Shown one piece after another: positions 35,121-47,499 of a stretch of DNA of 64,000 nt. The notes below the pieces were generated by a model. That model made no database searches, was not told the DNA's origin, and saw only the letters and a program-made list of their open reading frames with translations. Where the stretch lies: positions 5,518,001-5,582,000 of the forward strand of contig JAJEKV010000064.1 of NCBI GenBank assembly GCA_021234155.1, written 5' to 3'. The DNA comes from Isoetes taiwanensis. Taxonomy: Eukaryota; Streptophyta; Lycopodiopsida; Isoetales; Isoetaceae. Position numbers and translations under genes: made by a program. Numbering within the stretch: the first letter of the stretch is position 1; the number at the start of each line of letters is the position of its first letter.

Positions 35121-35579
35121 AAGCCCTTTTAAGATAAATGTAGATGCCTTCTTTTTAAGGTGGTAGCTTGATGAATGTCTCCCAAACAAGCCATAGAAAA
35201 GATTTCACTCAGGGAGGGAGAAGTTTTATCCACACACCTCTCCAAACTTCCTTCAACTATGTGAATGGGTGAGCACCTCGAAGGTTTGATTTGCACAGAA
35301 AGGATTTTAAATACGATTGTTCTATTCCTATTGAGAAATTACAACTTACTCAATGATATGCTCGCACGGTTTATTCTCCGTAGATCCCTGCTTCCTGGAA
35401 ATTCCTCGAATTTCCAGTGAAAGTTCTTTTTGGGTATTTTTTAGGCAAGGGTTTCCTGGCGGCGCCGCTTACAGTGCCCAGCGCCAAGACCTACGCGAAG
35501 ATCACCGGAGTAGACCTCCGGACCTCCGCCATCGCGAAATAGAGAGGAGAGAAAAAAAAAAAGGGGAGGGGGGATGCAC

Positions 35580-35739
35580 GGAATTTCCAGGAAGCAGGGG
35601 ATTACGGCTGGGAGCCGCCCCCTTTCCGGGGTTTCTGGCTGGAAACCGGCAGCGGCGACGGAATTTCCAGGAAGCAGGGGATTACGGCTGGGAGCCGCCC
35701 CCTTTTCGGGGTTTCCGGCTGGAAACCGACAGCGGCGCC
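35580..35739. repeat. Tandem duplication of an 80-bp GC-rich unit
   Basis: 35580-35659 and 35660-35739 differ at only a few bases. The second unit runs into the palindrome at 35709-35764. Confidence 0.85.
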
Positions 35740-35764
35740 GCTGCCGGTTTCCAGCCGGAAACCC
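35709..35764. repeat. 56-bp palindrome without loop
   Basis: The 28-bp left half, starting GGGTTTCCGGCTGG, is the reverse complement of the right half, ending CCAGCCGGAAACCC, with one mismatch; the centre is GGCGCC. Confidence 0.85.
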
Positions 35765-36056
35765 TTCAAAGGTGGCAGTTCCCTAGCACATATACGTGCT
35801 TCACTTTTCTAATATTATTGATCTTCTTTTGAAATATTCGTCTTTATTTTGCTATCTTGTAGGTTAAGGAGAAAAAGAGTGACAAATTATATCCTCATCA
35901 AGGCAAGTAATGTGTTTTAAACGTTGATCTTCTATTATTTCAGATTCTAACTTAGTTATGTTTATGTTTAGGTGTTTAAGGGCATTGAGAGAATTGTTTG
36001 AAGGGCACAAGAGAAGAAAGTAGGTGAACCTGGAGTTTGTGAATATCTCTAACATC
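35736..36056. repeat. Tandem duplication copy 1 (empty CACTA site)
   Basis: A 321-bp unit repeated from 36057. The second copy is interrupted by the CACTA element after 36169 and resumes at 47980, ending at 48181. In copy 1 the sequence around 35845 runs uninterrupted through CTTTATTTTGC, showing the pre-insertion site. Confidence 0.92.
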
Positions 36057-36169
36057 CGCCGCTGCCGGTTTCCAGCCGGAAACCCTTCAAAGGTGGCGGT
36101 TCCCTAGCACATATACGTGCTTCACTTTTCTAATATTATTGATCTTCTTTTGAAATATTCATCTTTATT
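36057..36169. repeat. Tandem duplication copy 2, left part
   Basis: Matches 35736-35848 and ends in ATT (36167-36169), the CACTA target-site duplication. Confidence 0.92.
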
Positions 36170-36600
36170 CACTACAAGAGGATGGGGGGTATAGTGTCAA
36201 CCCTTGTGACAAGCCATATGTCCAGTGACAACTTTGTGTCGAATGCTATTATCTTGACACAACGTGTTTGTATTGTGTCAAAATTGTGTCTAGTGCATAG
36301 CGTCAAAAATTTCGTCAAAAGAATGACCTCCTTTTTGTCAACTTTTTAGCGCAACTTAAGTAGGTTATTGCAACAACTTTTGAACAATATTATAGCAAAG
36401 TTGTGGCAACCTTTTCTTAAGACTTATGACAAAATGTTATCCAAAATTTCATCTAATATTTTGACGGAATTTTGAGGAGGATTTGTCAATTTTATATTGC
36501 AATTTGAGGTGGTTGTTGTAACAAAATTTAAGCAATATTATAACTAAGTCACTACAACATTTGCCTAATACTTTTATACATCATTATAGATATAGTATTG
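36170..36600 (+). repeat. CACTA left terminal and subterminal repeats
   Basis: 13-bp TIR followed by clustered GTGTCAA, GTGACA and TTGTGTC motifs in both orientations. Confidence 0.85.
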
Positions 36601-36799
36601 CACCAAGGGATATTACTTCAAAGAATCCAAGAATGATTTGGATACTCGAACAATAGTCAGTTGGAGGGGAAGATAATGGTGAAGGGTACTTGGCAACATG
36701 AAGGAGCAAAGTGATCAGGAAGATAATGCAATGCTCAACATCAAATGATCTATACCATAATAGTTATAGCAATAAGATTGACAATGCTGATTAATCATA

Positions 36800-39700
36800 T
36801 CACATATCAATTTGTTCACTTAGATCATGCTCAATGTCCTCCACCTCGTCATCATCTAGATATAGACGAAGAGCCAAACCACTAATTGCTTCAGAATGAT
36901 CATGTACATGTCCCGCAATTTCTTCATCTTCAATATAATCCTCATCATGACCACGAATATGGATTGGCGAATTGAATGGAGATCGAAGCACATAAGTTGC
37001 TTCTTTATCAACTTCCTCTCTTTGTGAATGTGCCAACGATGATTCTAAAGGAACATGTTCATCAGTATCATCCTCAAGCAAATCTTCTCCCAAATATGCA
37101 CTCTCCTCTTCAATGTTGATACCAATATCTGCCAGTTCTCCATCTTCTGCTTCATGCAACAATGGGTCATCATCAACATCATTAACAATACCCATAACAC
37201 CCTCACCCTCACCACCACCACCACCACCACCATCAAAATCATCATCATCAGCAACATCGACATGAATGCCGCCGCTGCCATCAAAATCATCATCAACCTC
37301 AGTATGAATATCATGAGAGAGCTCTTCCACGTTATTTTCATCTACGGATAAAGCAATTATCGTCGTCGCGCCATGTTGACAATGTCGACCAATCCACCGG
37401 TTTGTGTCATTAGGATTCTCATGGATAAATATCTGCTCAACCTGACTTGGAAAGACAAAAGGTTCTTTCATCTCAGGCAATACCTTTGAAGAATCCACTT
37501 CTGGAAATCGTGATGGATGAGTCCTAACTGTCTTGCCACGACCTCTGTATACAACTTTGAACCATCGTGCCTTGAAAACATTTACATGAAAGCTACGATA
37601 ATCCAACTCAATAATGTCTGTCAGGATTCCCATGTAATTCAGGCTACTCTCCAGAAGATTGTGATCCCTGTTGCTAGATTGACTTTTTTGTTCAAATTCT
37701 GAGCTGATACCTGAATCAAATGTAACTCTACGCTTATCCACATTGTTTATGCGAAAATGCTGCCCATATGCCCACATTGAAGTATAGAATCGCGCCTAGA
37801 ACAAAATAATGATGATGAGTAATGTAGTATAAAAAGAATGGAACTTTGAATCAAAGATTTCTAATACCTTTCTACTACAACCAAGTGCAAGCTCATAATC
37901 ATCATCTGGAATAACTTGACCACAATCTTTAGCTTCGTCCATACAAGCCAATAACCATGCATTATTCATTACATCTGGAATAGATTGTCTTGTTGATCGC
38001 TCTGTTGACCTTCTTCGTGCATCCTCCTTAGCAGTTTCATGCAAGTCCCTCCATGGTTGTAAACTTGCAGTATTATTAAGAACAAATGTGTTTACTGCAA
38101 GAAGCATGTCATCACTCAGACTTCGTTCTACACCATTACCCTGTAATACTTCTGATGTAATTTCCTTGGGTTCTTCTTTCTCCCACAATTTTGGACCATC
38201 AGGATGGCAAGATGTGGTGGCATCGTTTAGATAAAATAGCGTTTCTTGTATAAGATGACCTTCAGCCATGCAACCCTCTGGTTTTGCCATTTGACGAACA
38301 AAATTTTTGAGCACCTTCATGTAGCGCTCTAGAAAAAACATCCATCTACTAGGAGCAGGTCCTGCCAACCTTATCTCGTTTGGAATATGTATCATCAGAT
38401 GTACCTGTGTATATAAGCACATTATTTGAACTTATAGTTGATAGAAGTAACATAATTGCATAGAATTTGTTTAGTAGTACCTGAAGGTCAAAAAAACTAG
38501 TGGGAAATTCCTTTTCGATGTCACAAAGCAGTATAATCACTTCCTCCTCTACTTTTGATATCTCAGCCACTTCAATCTCTTTGGAAGAGACCCACCTTGC
38601 AAATTTACCCAATCGATATATAATGCTCCTTACTTGTGGAGTCAAGAAATCCCCTATAACACATGGAAGTATATGCTGGAAAGTCCACGACGTATAAGTG
38701 CATATGTTAAAATATAATTTTTTCATAAGAAACTAGAGCATATAAATCAAAAGTACCTGAAGAAACTTGTGCCAATCATGGGATTTTAATCCAATGAGAC
38801 TGCCTTTTTTAGTAAATGCCTTTCGCAAAGAGGCTCCATATCCAGTTGGTGTGCGTATCTTTGATATCCTTTTGTTTACCTCAAAAACTTGTTTTTTCCC
38901 TAGAACCCATGCACCTTGTTTCCATGTGAGGGTTTTCCTGCCTTTCTTCTCAATCGGCCAATATTTCTTTTTTATTTTTTGCTCTTTCAGATCCATCCTA
39001 GCAGCCAATGTTTCCCGTTCTCCTGTTATATGCTGCCAAAGAGAATGTGCGACATTTTTGAAGATGTGCATGGGATCAAGTAAGTGCACCAACTCCAAGT
39101 CACTCCAATAATCCAACCTATAGAATATGGATAACCTCTTCATTCCTGGCGGAAGATTTGCATTTGCATCTTCATAACTAGTCAAGTAATTCACATTGGG
39201 ATTCATCTCCTTCCAAGCATCCAACCAATCCTTAGGTGTCCATCTCGTTGGCTTCGTGGTCTCATCGGATCCACGTGTAGGATGGCCCTCTGCCAAGTAC
39301 TTTTTATGTCCAACATATATTTGCTTCTTCAGATGTTTTGACCTATAAGATGTTAAGCTAGTCCCACAAGAAGGACATCCATATGCACCACTTGTTTGTA
39401 GACCTACAATCTCAACAAAAGGTTAATTCAAATAACATCTAAGGTTTTTTACGATTTTGCATTATAGTACATCATACCTGAAGCTTCTGTAAAACCTGGA
39501 TAGTCATGAAGAGTAAAGCATAGCATCCCATGGAACGTAAAGTCATGTGGAGTTTTAGAAATGTCATACATATGTACTCCCTTCCATAGAATCTCAAGTT
39601 CTTCCACCAAAGGTTCTAAGTAGACATCCATGTTTTTTACTTTATATTTTCCTGCAATATCCCATTCCATACTTAATACAAGCAATAAAAACTAAGTTTT

Positions 39701-41419
39701 ACATACACATACATACCTGGAATAATCAAAGTCAACATGATATGGCCAGGTTTTGTAGCCATCCATGGTGGAATGTTATAATTTATAACTGCCACAGGCC
39801 ACACAGTATGAGAGGATGACATAGATCCCCATGGGCAAACACCATCAATCCCTAGCCCAAGTCTAACGTTGCGGGGTTCCAATGCAAATATAGGCCACTT
39901 TTCCTCTATCTGCTTCCACAAAGCCCCATCTGCAGGGGTTCTCATCTGTCCATCTCTACTTCGATGTCGTGCATGATAGTCCATGAAATCTGCTAGTGTG
40001 GGCGATCGGAAAATATGTCGAAGTCGAGGGATTATAGGCATATGACGTAATACCTTTCGTGCCACTTTTGTCTTTCTGCCTTCCTCGTAGCGCGCTTCCT
40101 TACACTTCGGACATGATTGATCATTTGCATAGTCTTTACGAAATAGAATACAATCATTAACACATGCATGCACGACGTTATACTCTAGTCCAAATGAACG
40201 CAATAGCTCCCTAGCCTCCCTCCTAGATTTTGGAAGACAATGCCCATCTGGTAATATTCTATCAAGCAAACTATAGAAAAGGCAAATAAGCATATAGAAA
40301 TAAACTTCTATTAATGCTCCAATGACTTGCATTTACATACCTGAAAAGTTCAGAAACACTATTGTTGCTCCAACCAACTTTGTGTTGGAGATTGAGAATA
40401 AGCATGCAAGCAGCAAGGCGAGAAACACGAGCGTTTGGAAACAGTGGCGTGCTTGCCTCATTGTGAAGATATGTTGCTTTCTCCCTGTGCGAGTTATCAT
40501 CTTTGTTACTCGTATTCTCACCATCATCACTTTCGCCACCATTGGTTTGTTCATTTATCGGAAAGAAATTTGTGATGGTATCATGAATCACATCCTCACC
40601 CGCGAAAGCACTGTGTGAGCCAGACACTTCATCTGAGGACTACATGGACCAAATAGAATACAATTAGAAGTAAATAACAAAACAAGCAAATATATTAAAA
40701 AGATAATTCATAAATGGCAAAGGCAAATAATGGAACATAACCAAGAATTGAAGTTTTAAACAGTACAAAAAATATTTTGTTTACTATATATGCACTTACA
40801 ATAGATAAAAAACTTATGGAACCCTGAATGAAAACATTGCTCCCTAGAATAAAGCAACTCTATCGGATCATTCTTGCATGATATTATAATGGTCTAGGGT
40901 TATATTATTGATGACTCAATATTACCGACATGGTTTAGTATAAGAAATCATAGAAAACAACTCTAAACTCTATACTAAACGTAAAAGTGATAAAGAAGGC
41001 AAAAAGAAGATTCCTAAGTGGCAACACCAAATGGGCAGATAACCAAACATGGGTGTATACATAAATAGAACTAATAGTAAAAATAATTTTTTTTTGATGT
41101 AGGACACACTTACAATATTTGCTTCATGTTCGAGGTCTTTTTCTTCATCAGGTTGCAAAGGTCGACTTCGAGATACACCAAACTCTGCTTCATGCTGTTG
41201 TCGAACGCGATAGGAAAGATTAGTCCTGCCATTACATTTGTTGCACCAACAACTGTGCCGATGGAGATAGAAGGCTTCAGTCGGGTCTCTCCTAGCTTTT
41301 TTTCTCTGTCTTTGACGAGATACTGAAGATGAATTTGATGAGGGCGAAGAAGAAGATGACTTGCGGCGTGGCAAGCAATCATCCCCACTATTATAGCTGC
41401 TACTCTCAGAGGCTGACAT
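36800..41419 (-). CDS. TNP2-type CACTA transposase, 8 exons, open throughout
   Basis: Exons (minus strand): 41419-41114, 40639-40341, 40270-39717, 39651-39478, 39403-38757, 38675-38481, 38404-37868 and 37795-36800. All introns are GT-AG; the exons sum to 3708 nt, 1235 aa. The N-terminal exon is Ser-rich and basic with a CWCNKC pair. Then SLLDRILPDGHCLPKS and CPKC lead into the Transposase_21/TNP2 core (LGLGIDGVCPWGSMSSS, YNIPPWMATKPGHIMLTLIIPG, MDVYLEPLVEELEILW). Exon 5 has the zinc pair GCPSCG and LLDPMHIFKN. Exons 6-7 are DUF4218-like (FFDLQVHLMIHIPNEIRLAG). Exon 8 is DUF4216-like (YGQHFRIN, YMGILTDIIELDY) with a long Gly/Asp/Glu-rich tail. The protein cuts CACTA ends in the nucleus. The chosen ATG starts MSASESSS. 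No stop or frameshift was seen. Confidence 0.93.
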
Positions 41420-41693
41420 ATTTAGAGCATTTGTATGTTCAACATATGATGGATCTACATATAAAACCGCAAAACATTTGAGTTTTTGGAAAAATTCATC
41501 CAGGCAAGTTAAAACCACAAGCCAGTGCATTTGCATTCCCTACTGAAGATAAAAGAGGCAGTACATATTCACCTTTAACCTTTTTCTTATGACTATTGCA
41601 ACCTAAACTAAAATATATGACATTAACTATTTCGTATGACCTATGCAACAGAAAATATATGCAATGACTAGTTTTATTTACCGCGTAACAAAA
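41420..41693. promoter_or_regulatory. Probable bidirectional promoter of the CACTA element
   Basis: A 274-bp interval between the transposase start (minus) and the first ATG of the plus-strand accessory gene. The arrangement is conserved in the second copy (60488-60776). No individual box is named. Confidence 0.45.
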
Positions 41694-43984
41694 ATGGATC
41701 GAATTTCTTCTTGTTGGCGCGGGAATGATGTGAATCTTGGCACTACTCTCGCCAGTCTTCATATATCTTCACATTTCGATGCATTGCTCTCAGGTTGGCG
41801 ACGCATTGCTCTCAGATTTGCGCTTGCACCCAGTCTTCATTCTTCAAGAGTAAGTTCCCGTTGCATCTGATAAGCTTCTTACTTACTTTCTATTTTTGGA
41901 ATTTGCTCATTTAAGAGTGTTTGTGGGCTTTATTTGTATCGTTTCATTTAGAGTTTTTTTTTCTTCCCCCCTTTAGTGTCTGCAAGCGGAGCTGATAAAG
42001 GCAAAGGTCGGGAGGAGTCCAGTGAAGAGAAATTGACGAATTTCCTAGCCAATGTTCCACAAGACATCTTGTGTGCCTTGATGGCAGAACTGGAAAATAG
42101 GGTGCGAAGAAATCATGAAGGCGATGACTCAGGTAGATCGTTCGGGCCATCAATGAAAGAAAAGGAGAAAAATCAAATGGAAATGGTGCCAAGGAGAGGT
42201 CGATCTAATTTGCATTCTTAGATCTTTTAATTTCTTGGTTGCAAATGTCTTGGAGATTTCTTGGTTGCAAATGATGCAGCTCCTCGGAATTTATTCATGC
42301 TCTTTATTTATGCTCTTTCTCTTGTGCTCTTCATGTTCGGGTTTATATTTTTTAGCATCCCTTTTTTTTCCGCTCGTCCAGTCTTTCTTTCTTAAGGCTT
42401 TAATGATTGATAAAGATTTGCTCCAAGTTAATGGAGAATTGTTTCAATGTGTAATTACGCAAGTTAGAAACCAAGATCTTTCAAAGGGATCAAGATGGTC
42501 TCGTCCTTCTTGTCCATGCTTGCGAGATCCTCAAAAAGGAAATGCAATATCAGCATGGATGTGCACTCAATGAAATATAAGTTTCACTCCTCAATTTCCT
42601 CCATGCCCGGAATTATTCTCTTCTAGATGAAAGCTTCAAGAGGATACATACGTTTGAGGTGGAACAAGGCTTTTCTATTATTAACACTTTAGAACATAGT
42701 CGTCAACATGATTGGCTTAATTGTTAAGCACAACATTTTCTTAAGCAGGATATCACTTTAACCTAATGTCTTATCTGCTAGAGCCAAATAGAATAAATAA
42801 ACTCTCCTTAGTTTTAGCATTGATACATTCCATTTAATGAAAATTTTGAGCTTCCTAAAAAAACGAGTTCCCTTTATTTGTTCCTTTGTATGCATGTATT
42901 TCCGGTAACAAGGTATGATATGTCCCTTGTTTGCCATGCATGTATTTCATGTCTAACAAGGTATGATATGATATCCTGTAATAAATGTTTGTTTAAGGTA
43001 GTATCGTTGATGCTTTTTAATGATATAATTGCGTGTCATTGAAACGCCACCAATCTACTAATTCTTCAAATAATTGTGTTGAAACATCCGCACAAGGAGC
43101 CCGCAAAATTCAAAGAAGCAATCATCATTACAAACAGCACGTGGTGCTTAGTTGCTCGTCTTCCTCTGACGATGAATGTGATGATATATCCGACCAAGAT
43201 GATCCTAAGACCGACAATGACGCCTTAAAGGAGATTGATCTTTCCTACAATGTCCAATTTAGGAAGTTATCAAGGTCTCGTATGTGCAAAAAACTTAGTT
43301 TATGTTAGTCTTATCGTTATTATTTTGACACTTGTCATCTCTATTGTTGTCAAACCTGCAGGTTTGTTTTCATAGAGGAGAATTGCTAATGGATGAAGCA
43401 GGGCGTGAGTTCGACCAGAAAGCATCAGATGCATTGAAGACTTATTGTAGGGAGGTTGACAAGCTTTTTAGGGAGATTAAGCCACGACACTTGCAAAGAA
43501 CTTTGAAGTACATCCATGAACAATTTGGTGATGGGCTATGCGAGGTGGACATCATCAGATTCTTGAAGAAGCGTTGGAGACATTGGAGGTTAGAGATTTC
43601 TATAAGCTTTAAAAGGTTATATCAATTGCATCTTATAATTCTTTGTCTTATAATATCTCCGTTTTAATCCTTAGTGTGCGACAAGTATCTATGTTCTCTA
43701 AGTGTCTCCGTACAGCCCCAATCTTACAGCCCCACGTTATCGATCATATTTAAAATGCCCGCAAGGATCCAATTATCAATGACTCCTCAGACATGTAAAT
43801 CCTCCTTAAGTCATTGCAGCCCTACGAGGAATTTAGGTCTGTTCTCACTGAACCTTTGTACGCCCTTGCAGAGGCTCTTAAAAAAGAAAGCACCATTGGA
43901 CTTTCTTCCAGCATCATTGGACTTGGAATATGGTCCCATTATGGCGGTCAAGAAAATCCAATTCATGCCTTATCTTCAAAGTAG
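41694..43984 (+). CDS. CACTA accessory gene, plus strand, exon structure partly resolved
   Basis: Exon-like blocks: a first exon from 41694 to about 41849 with a GTAAGTTCC donor; 41977 to about 42190 (SASGADKGKGREESSEEKLT, NVPQDILCALMAELENRVRR); about 43033-43278 (acidic Ser run SCSSSSDDECDDISDQDD); 43362-43588 (EFDQKASDALKTYCREVDKL, RTLKYIHEQFGDGLCEVDII, KKRWRHWR); and a last block ending PIHALSSK at 43984. The second copy at 60.8-63.0 kb keeps the same blocks and preserves splice sites that are damaged here (GCAG acceptor near 43,030, CAG donor near 43,277). No known domain recognised. Likely a DNA-binding or TNP1-like helper, by position only. Confidence 0.55.
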
Positions 43985-44696
43985 ACGTGTGCATGCAATT
44001 TCTACAATGCAAAGAACTTCGTTATAAATATATGCCATTTTACTAAACATGCATTTCTACGTCATATAAGCTATCACACCTCTGTAACAAAACCACATAC
44101 AACTTCAAAACTCGAGCAATCTTCCCTAAACGTTTTGTTGGAATATGAAACTCCTTTATGTAGCATACACTTGTTAAAAAGGATTGCTAAAGCAATTTGT
44201 CTCCACTCTTGCTGAATTTTATCTTACCAGAAACTCTTTTTATATAATCACACTAATAGTAGTATTAGTTAATGATGTGTTCATAATGAGCACGAAATCT
44301 GAACTTTGCCTTTTTTCTCTGAATTTGGCTTCTATTATTGTTCTGCGATGGCATTTTTCATCCAAAGCTCCACTATATCAGTATAAAATTTCTCCACATG
44401 CATACACGATCATGTCTAGTAAGTCTGGTTTCAGGAGTAGATGCATCTAGCATAACTAACTTCTATGCTGCCAGGAGGATTTGGTAAGCCTTTAGCCAAA
44501 CCATTTTAGAGTTTGGCATTCCTGTCATTAGAAAAACAGGAGCCTAATCTGCAGAAATGTTTAACAGGAGCATTCATTGCGCTTTCTCGTTTCATACTCA
44601 TTCACCCGGAAGCCTGTTAGACTAATGTTCACTTCTGTAGTGTTAGTTCATAAAAGCAAATAGGCAAAAATCTCAGCTGCCTTCCTGCCTGGAGCA

Positions 44697-44782
44697 GCTA
44701 TTTTATTGTTGCATTGAATGCCAATTCCCCTAAGTCGCACATTTCTATATTATTGAGCTATTTTATTGTTGCATTGAATGCT
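44697..44782. repeat. Short direct repeat within CACTA
   Basis: GCTATTTTATTGTTGCATTG and a few following bases occur twice, about 60 bp apart; the same pair is present in the second CACTA copy near 63,800-63,880. Confidence 0.75.
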
Positions 44783-44855
44783 ACAGCCATAAAAGTCAGA
44801 TCTATCTGATCACCATCCTCATTGCGGTTGCAATACCATGCCTGGGATTGAAAAC

Positions 44856-45215
44856 CTATAGATCACCTTTTCTGTTTACCTTCCTTTTGTTCCTTCTTAG
44901 CTTTTTGTTCTGTTTTAAAATCAATCTCCTCCTCCTTGTAACATGTTGGTAGATATACCTAGTTCCATAAGAAAGAGATGCACATAGAATAGATGGCATC
45001 ACCTTCCTCCTGTGTACCCCAGTTTTAAACGTGGGCTCAGGGTCTGCTCCTCTTTGGCTTTCCATAACTCCACTGTCATGATCTTCCATTCGCTCTGTGT
45101 TTTCATCTGCAACTGGAAAAGCTTCATCGTTACATTCTTGCATTTGTACTCTATTCAAGTCTATGTCTGCAATTAACCTTTCTGCTTCTGGCTCCATTAT
45201 TGGAGCTTCTTCCAC
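44856..45215 (-). CDS. Small hypothetical CACTA ORF, acidic then basic
   Basis: 119 codons from an ATG. The first half is acidic (EPEAERLIADIDLNRVQ) and the last 35 residues very basic (TRRRRLILKQNKKLRRNKRK). It could be a nuclear protein exon or chance. The second CACTA copy is cut by the window end inside it, so conservation cannot be judged. Confidence 0.25.
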   Translation of the reverse strand: MEEAPIMEPEAERLIADIDLNRVQMQECNDEAFPVADENTERMEDHDSGVMESQRGADPEPTFKTGVHRRKVMPSILCASLSYGTRYIYQHVTRRRRLILKQNKKLRRNKRKVNRKGDL

Positions 45216-45559
45216 TTGGGCAGCAAGCGATCCCTTTCATTTTGTTGCTAAAGGAAGAGAATATCTTCAATTCCTAAATGTTCAACGTATTCCTTCTACG
45301 TTAAATAAAGACCAATAGAACCACTGCAGATGCTTTGCCAGCTGTATAACACTTAAGAAAGTAAACATTTAAAGGATTATGGGTAGTAATTGGTGTGGTT
45401 AAGTCTTCATGAATCTTCAACTATAAGAAAAGACAGCTTTCCTTCCTGTCATAGACTGCAGGATAAAGCACTTTAAGGTTTAAAGATGAAAGTGCCATAC
45501 TTATGTCATCAATTTTGCGGAAGCGAAAAAATGGTGTTTGCATTCATCCCCCGCTTTGT

Positions 45560-47114
45560 CTCTATTTCGGGATGATCTTTGGTGCTAACGATGTTTAATA
45601 GGCTCTTCTTTTTGGATTTGGTTAACACGATGTATGGCGAATCGGACGAATGATAACCCCTTGGATGCTAAGAAACAAAGGCATTATCATATGGAACTGC
45701 AAGCTTGAGGTTGAAGGCAAACCCGGACTAGGGGTAGGGCACGTGAATAAAGAGTTTATGAAATGTGCGACTTAGGGGGAAGTGGAATTAAAAGAACACT
45801 TTATCTTTGTGTCCAGCATAGTATGGAAGGTACCACTATCTTTTCAGATCCCAACTACTTTGAGGCAGCTCATGAGCTTTCCGGACCGAAGTGCCTTGCT
45901 TTTATATATATGAACTCATCAAGCTCGGAAGAAATGTCCTCAAACAAAAAAGAAGGCTGATTCTTAATCAAAGCAAACAAGGTCTTGACTTTTTAGCTGA
46001 TCCGGCACCATCAAACGAAAATAGGAAAAGGAAGTCAAAAGGGTCCACTTCCGCTTGGGAATCATAATCGAAAAGGGCCAAAAGTTTAAGAAAGGACAGC
46101 CCGAAGAAGAAAAAGGGACAATAGGCATGTACAAAGCATCACGAGGCTCCTATAAGTAGATGTATTTAAAGTTGTAAATTCGAATCATAGATAAAACTTT
46201 ATTTGCTAAGTTTTAGGCGTTCTTTTTCTTGCTTTCTTGTATCCACTATAATCATGTTACATTATTTCATATTTCAGGGATAACCTTCGCAGAAAGGTCC
46301 GCACCAACAATGCACCCAAACCAATGCATGTAGATGAAGAGAGTTGGAAAAGGTTTGTCGAACTTTGTGGGAAGACATATCAGGCCAAATAGATCACGAC
46401 ATCAAACGCAAGAAGCAAACAACGAGCTGGTTCAGGAGGGATCATGTCAATAAAGTCAAAATTTGTAAGTGATTTCCTAATTAGAGAGTGGGAATTACCA
46501 TGTAGTTAATGAAATATTTCATTCAATTCAATTAATCATCAAAGACATGAAATCAATGTATTCATTTTTGTAATTAATGAAATGCAGTTTCAAGATTGGG
46601 GGTCCATGCCTACAAATGATCTGATACAAGAAATAATTACAAAAGGGGGATATGAAGCCTTTAGGAAAAGGATGATTGCGAAAGGGTTTGTGCCAAAAAA
46701 GGTAAGTTTACCTTTTTATGGGTTTAAATATATCAAAATTTTAAGAGCTGCAATATACTATAGCATAAGGCATTGGACTATATAAGAGGATCAAGCCCAG
46801 GGATAATTTTCAAGACGAAATCCAAGAAGGAGATAGAAGTTATGAACAAAGTAAGTGTATGTAGATTGTTATTTTATAGTCAATTTGAATTTACATTAAT
46901 CTCACAGATGTATCTTATAAATGTAGAACACATGCTACATTGATAAGAAGTCCGATAAGGAAAAGGTATGAAGTGCCAAATTTGATTCATGTTATTCACC
47001 TTTGTTCAAATAGATCTAACTTCTGATTTGTCAAATTAGGAAGAGGACAATGATGAAGCCAACCAAAATGAGGTCGAAGGCGATAGAAATGATCTTGAGA
47101 ATGGAGAGGATTGA
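45560..47114 (+). CDS. CACTA 3' accessory gene resembling Transposase_24 proteins, damaged
   Basis: Spliced pieces run to a stop at about 47112-47114: 46278-46464 (NNAPKPMHVDEESWKRFVEL, then in a shifted frame a SNARSKQRAGSGGIMSIKS-like segment), 46588-46701 (FQDWGSMPTNDLIQEIITKG), about 46796-46850, about 46926-46964 and about 47040-47114 (acidic EEDNDEANQNEVEGDRNDLE tail). The order W-x-x-F followed by a KxNxxR/GSxSF-like block resembles the plant_transposase/Transposase_24 proteins found next to TNP2 in plant CACTA elements. A stop and a frame change near 46,390 break it as read. 45,560-46,130 is partly open and Lys/Ser-rich. It may be continuous with the gene at 41.7-44.0 kb. Confidence 0.5.
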
Positions 47115-47499
47115 AGTTTGTTTTTTGCATTAATTTGAAATTTTAAGTTCTTTGTTTATGAAATTTAAAGTTCTTTATTGACTTTTGAGAAAGGAGGCAA
47201 TGAAACTTGTCATTGCATATGACTAGTATCTCCTTGATGTATGAACTCCATATTTAATGAGAAAAATTGCTCATGTTCACTTCAAGTTATCTCACTTTCA
47301 TTTTGCAAAGAAATGAGAAAGTTGCTTTGATGTTGTACATAAACTAGTTAGAAAAAAGTGAATACAAACCTGTTGCAAGTATTATAGAATTTTTGCAAAT
47401 AGAGCCTTTAATTTGACGAAGATACTTTGAATGCTGTTCCTGCCACATTTATGACACAAAATCCCATATTGTTTTGTACACACAAATTAGTCCCCTTGG

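Noticed and set aside
35353-35832. 159-codon plus-strand ORF
   Set aside because: Spans the GC-rich tandem repeat and palindrome; repetitive translation without a domain.
37045-37351. Met/Val-rich and Thr/Ile-rich ORFs on both strands
   Set aside because: Shadows of the Asp/Gly-rich region of transposase exon 8.
41110-41388. 92-codon minus ORF overlapping transposase exon 1
   Set aside because: Alternative frame of the true exon; the conserved frame carries the CWCNKC motif.
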